Origin: Chitinophaga agri
GTDB lineage: Bacteria; Bacteroidota; Bacteroidia; Chitinophagales; Chitinophagaceae
Length of the DNA: 64,000 bases
Direction of reading: 5' to 3'
NCBI RefSeq assembly: GCF_010093065.1
Contig: NZ_CP048113.1
Location: 2,666,001 to 2,730,000 of the forward strand
Part shown: piece by piece, positions 61,059-64,000 of the stretch
How the letters are laid out: each line of letters starts with the position of its first letter
How positions within the stretch are numbered: the stretch's first letter is position 1
Translations under genes and position numbers: made by a program
Notes under the pieces: model-generated
Databases searched by the model: none
What the model saw: the letters and a program-made list of their open reading frames with translations, nothing else
Told to the model about the DNA's origin: nothing

Positions 61059-62171
61059 ATGAAAAGCCCACGTCTCCTTGTATCAGCCCTGCTATTCATC
61101 AGCCTGTCCGCTTCCGCCCAAAAGCTACCCGACTGGGCGATCGGTCCTTTCGTAAGGCCTCCGGGCGTGAATCCCGTCATAGCACCCGATTCCACTACCC
61201 GCTTTTACGACCCGTTACGGCAGGAGCCGGTGGACTGGGAAAGCAACGACACTTTCAATCCGGCTGCCGCTGTCAAAGACAACCGGGTCTATGTCATGTA
61301 CCGTGCAGAAGATCGGTCAGGCATCGGGATCGGACATCGTACCTCCCGTATCGGACTGGCAGAAAGCAGTAATGGCACCAGCATGAAACGTCTGGGTAAA
61401 CCGGTATTGTTTCCGGATAATGATGAACAGCGGGAATTTGAATGGACTGGTGGATGTGAAGATCCTCGTGTGGCAGTTACAGAAGATGGCACCTATCTGA
61501 TGCTATATACCCAATGGAATAAAAAAGTGCCGCGGCTGGCAGCTGCCACGTCCAAAGACCTGAAACACTGGAAGAAGCATGGTCCTGTTTTCCAGGACGC
61601 CTATAATGGCCGTTTTCATAACATCGCCTCCAAATCAGCATCCGTGCTGACCACTTTAAAGAATGGCCGGCTGCAGATCGTGCCACACAATGGTAAATAC
61701 TGGATGTACTGGGGTGAAAATCATGTGTATGCAGCTACGTCAGATAATCTCGTTGACTGGGTCCCCGTGGTAGATGAACAAGGTAAGTTGAAAGAGCTGG
61801 CTTCTCCACGGAAAGGTTATTTTGATAGTCACCTGACGGAATGCGGCCCTCCGGCTATACTAACTGACAAAGGCATTGTGCTGCTGTATAATGGTAAGAA
61901 CCGTTCCGGTGCAGACAGCGATACCAGCTATACTGCCAATTCCTATTGCGCTGGTCAGATGTTGTTCAGTGCAACAGATCCTTCCAGACTGATCACCAGA
62001 CTGGATAAACCGTTTATGGTACCGGTGGAATCGTTTGAAAAAAGCGGACAATATCCTGCGGGAACAGTATTTATAGAGGGGCTGGTCTATTTCCAGCACA
62101 AATACCTCCTGTATTACGGCTGTGCCGATTCAAGAGTAGCAGTAGCTGTCTACGACCCGGCAGGTAAATAG
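61059..62171 (+). CDS. GH130-like glycosidase/phosphorylase, exported
   Basis: A protein of 370 residues from the ATG at 61059. The signal peptide is LLVSALLFISLSASAQ. The five-bladed propeller fold is supported by WESNDTFNPAAAVKDNRVYVMYRAED, SRIGLAESSNG and EWTGGCEDPRVAV, the last with the conserved ED pair of GH130. The family cleaves or phosphorolyses beta-mannosides and relatives. Because it is exported, a hydrolase is more likely than a phosphorylase, since free phosphate and sugar phosphate recycling suit the cytoplasm. A palindrome (61008-61029) lies upstream. Confidence 0.8.
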   Translation: MKSPRLLVSALLFISLSASAQKLPDWAIGPFVRPPGVNPVIAPDSTTRFYDPLRQEPVDWESNDTFNPAAAVKDNRVYVMYRAEDRSGIGIGHRTSRIGLAESSNGTSMKRLGKPVLFPDNDEQREFEWTGGCEDPRVAVTEDGTYLMLYTQWNKKVPRLAAATSKDLKHWKKHGPVFQDAYNGRFHNIASKSASVLTTLKNGRLQIVPHNGKYWMYWGENHVYAATSDNLVDWVPVVDEQGKLKELASPRKGYFDSHLTECGPPAILTDKGIVLLYNGKNRSGADSDTSYTANSYCAGQMLFSATDPSRLITRLDKPFMVPVESFEKSGQYPAGTVFIEGLVYFQHKYLLYYGCADSRVAVAVYDPAGK

Positions 62172-62189
62172 CCTTGCATATATTACGAT

Positions 62190-62224
62190 CAGCGGCTGTA
62201 TCAGCCTTTGCCATACAGCCGCTG
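62190..62224. terminator. Bidirectional terminator hairpin
   Basis: A 12-bp perfect stem (62190-62201 with 62213-62224) with an 11-nt loop lies between the convergent GH130 and GH43 genes. The T-run is weak. Confidence 0.65.
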
Positions 62225-62238
62225 TTGCATAGCCATTA

Positions 62239-63762
62239 CTAAGGAATGATCTGCCAAAGCTCCGCATCATACTGGTTCTCGTACCACTGTTGCAGCTTGG
62301 TGCCCGGCGTCTGGTTGCTGTTAGGTACATCCAATGCCAGCAGGCTCCTCCGGTTGATCAGTTTGAAATACCCGTTCCCCATATCCTGTACTCTCCAATG
62401 CTGTGCGACGTTCCCATTGTCCGTCCACTGGATCAGGATATTACCTGCATTGAGGGAACCACCCGCATTATCCAGGTTTAAGCCGGAAGCGACGTTGGTG
62501 ATCTTATAATAACCGTTCCCGAGACTGGTGAAGACCCATTTCTGCGCCGTGTTGTTGTAGTCCGTCCACTGCTGGATCTGCAACCCGGGGGTATTGCTAC
62601 CACTGGGCACATCCACGCACTGCGAGGTCACCTTGGATTTGATCCTGTACGTACCATTAGCGATGGGCATGGCATATTCCGGTCCTGTAGATGGTGATGG
62701 AACAGGAATACCTTTTTCTATCGGATATCCGAAATAAGGGGTGTCACCGTCCCAGGAAAACTGCTGCGCCATCACTCTCCGGTCCCAGCCGGCGCCATCA
62801 TAATTGGCCGCGTGATACACGATCCAGGACTGAATGCCATCAGGCGATTTTACAAAAGAGGCATGCCCCGGGCCGAATACATTGCCAAACCTGGAAAAGG
62901 CAGGTGTGGATTGCTTGGTCCAGGAAGACTTTGACATGAAATTACCATTGGTGCAGGTTAGCCTTCCCAGGCAATAATCGTTCGTCCAGCTGCCACTTGC
63001 GGAGTAAATGATATGCACGGTGTTACCACTGCTCAGTGGTGTCGGACCTTCATTCACTGTAGGGGTACCTACCTGTTCCCAACCATAGTCAGGTCTTGAG
63101 ATCTCCACTCTCTCACCGGAAATAGTGTAGGGATTACTCATCCGGGCAATGTAGATATACTGGGAGACATTAGTGGTACCCTCCCATCCGGACCAGACAA
63201 AATACGCCTGTCCGTTAAAGTCAAACGGAGAGCCGTCAATCGCCCAGCGGTCGGTGGTCGGGGTCAGTTGTGCTTTATACGCATAACTGCCGGCTAAAGG
63301 ATCATTGGCATCAGTGCCCCCTTCCAGAACGTGCATCCGGTGGTTGGCATTATTGCCATTATCAGCAGCAAAATAAACATACCATCTGCCACTGCGGTAA
63401 TGCAGTTCCGGCGCCCATAGGTTGGATGAATACATGGTACCGCCGGGTGGTGTGTAAATGTAAGTTTTGGATTGCTGCAGGAGGTTTTGCAATGTAACGG
63501 AGCGGGCTATCCATAGCCGGCCCCCATCGGAACCACAATAGTAGTAGTACCCGTTTACACGGATTACCCATGGATCGTAATAACTCCCATTGTCAATAGA
63601 TGGCAGGGCATTGGTGAACAGCGGGGAGGCAGCCAGGGCTACAACGCCTTTCATGCCGGCAGCGCCGTCGGGCTTAGCGGCTTCCTGGATGGTTTTGTTA
63701 CAACTCTGACAAACCAGTAGTACTGATAACGCGGAAAGGACTAACAAATGAAATTTTTTCAT
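62239..63762 (-). CDS. GH43 lipoprotein with ricin-type lectin domain
   Basis: A 507-residue lipoprotein (lipid Cys21, LVCQSC). Residues 55-340 form the GH43 five-bladed propeller: SYYDPWVIRVNGYYYYCGSDG with the Asp63 base candidate, SSNLWAPELHYRSGRWYVYFAAD, a central DGSPFDFNGQAYFVWSGWEG, and a TVNEGPTPL segment with the likely acid Glu. The last 140 residues are a CBM13/ricin beta-trefoil with three QxW-type repeats (QQWTDYNN, IQWTDNGN, LQQWYENQ). GH43 members cleave arabinan, xylan or similar; which one is not decided. It converges with the GH130 gene. Confidence 0.85.
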   Translation of the reverse strand: MKKFHLLVLSALSVLLVCQSCNKTIQEAAKPDGAAGMKGVVALAASPLFTNALPSIDNGSYYDPWVIRVNGYYYYCGSDGGRLWIARSVTLQNLLQQSKTYIYTPPGGTMYSSNLWAPELHYRSGRWYVYFAADNGNNANHRMHVLEGGTDANDPLAGSYAYKAQLTPTTDRWAIDGSPFDFNGQAYFVWSGWEGTTNVSQYIYIARMSNPYTISGERVEISRPDYGWEQVGTPTVNEGPTPLSSGNTVHIIYSASGSWTNDYCLGRLTCTNGNFMSKSSWTKQSTPAFSRFGNVFGPGHASFVKSPDGIQSWIVYHAANYDGAGWDRRVMAQQFSWDGDTPYFGYPIEKGIPVPSPSTGPEYAMPIANGTYRIKSKVTSQCVDVPSGSNTPGLQIQQWTDYNNTAQKWVFTSLGNGYYKITNVASGLNLDNAGGSLNAGNILIQWTDNGNVAQHWRVQDMGNGYFKLINRRSLLALDVPNSNQTPGTKLQQWYENQYDAELWQIIP

Positions 63763-64000
63763 TGCTGTTAATTTGAGGGTTTATAATGATAACGGTCTCT
63801 CAATATGTGAACGTGGAATAAATCGTCTCTGGGGTTAACAATGCAGGATTTGAATACTACACCAAAATAAAAGAACTTTCGGACAATTAATAACTATTTC
63901 AGCTGCACCTGCAGGCTACCGTCAACAATGCCGGCTAAATCAGACACCACATCGCCTCATATATACATCTCTTTATACACAAGACAACCCATACAACTAG

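Noticed and set aside
1..64000. tRNA, rRNA, CRISPR arrays, insertion sequences, prophage genes, riboswitches
   Set aside because: None was recognised by eye. No transposase, integrase or regularly spaced direct repeats were found. A covariance-model search would be needed for small RNAs.

Overview
The window looks like a chromosomal segment of a Bacteroidota bacterium of the Chitinophaga type. The evidence is two SusC/SusD pairs with their own ECF sigma and FecR anti-sigma genes, a type IX secretion (gliding-type) C-terminal domain, LytS/LytTR two-component pairs, FtsX-type ABC permeases, lipoproteins with short Cys-ending signal peptides, Bacteroidota-type TAnnTTTG promoter boxes and weak Shine-Dalgarno sequences. 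The genus is an inference from protein style. I see no tRNA, rRNA, CRISPR array, insertion sequence or phage gene.

Layout. 0.3-5 kb: an outer-membrane barrel, a DUF3095 (cyclase-like) protein, a LytS/LytTR pair and an AraC regulator. 5-14 kb, mostly on the minus strand: an esterase-like hydrolase, an MBL hydrolase, a Tat-exported Gfo/Idh oxidoreductase, a GH99-like lipoprotein and a vanadium haloperoxidase-like lipoprotein, with an ABC permease on the plus strand. 14-20 kb: a secreted D,D-peptidase, a methyltransferase, a type IX cargo protein, an AraC regulator and small lipoproteins, including an unlisted 52-codon ORF. 20-27.7 kb: an RND efflux operon (adaptor, pump, outer-membrane channel) ending in its own LytS/LytTR pair. 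29.7-32.5 kb: an arsenic operon arsR-arsM-arsC-acr3 with two near-identical palindromes that are good ArsR operator candidates. 32.8-34.7 kb: an AraC regulator and a short-chain dehydrogenase.

34.7-38.4 kb holds the most interesting system: a complete His-Xaa-Ser cassette hxsA-hxsD-hxsB-hxsC. HxsA is an exported protein with seven tandem HxS tripeptides, a Ser-rich tract and a peptidoglycan-binding domain. HxsB and HxsC are two different radical SAM enzymes, and HxsD is their small partner. The family has been described by comparative genomics, but as far as I know the chemistry and purpose of the modification are not established.

39.8-49.8 kb is a SusCD locus (sigma, FecR, SusC, SusD) continuing into a TlpA-type thioredoxin protein. 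51.2-60.8 kb is a second SusCD locus whose downstream gene is a secreted metzincin-type protease, which suggests protein or peptide capture rather than glycan use. 61-63.8 kb has convergent GH130 and GH43 enzymes. Between genes there are strong hairpins (one with a 33-bp perfect stem) and at least three copies of a roughly 70-80 nt inverted-repeat element with ATTAGGAATTAGGAAT-like arms.
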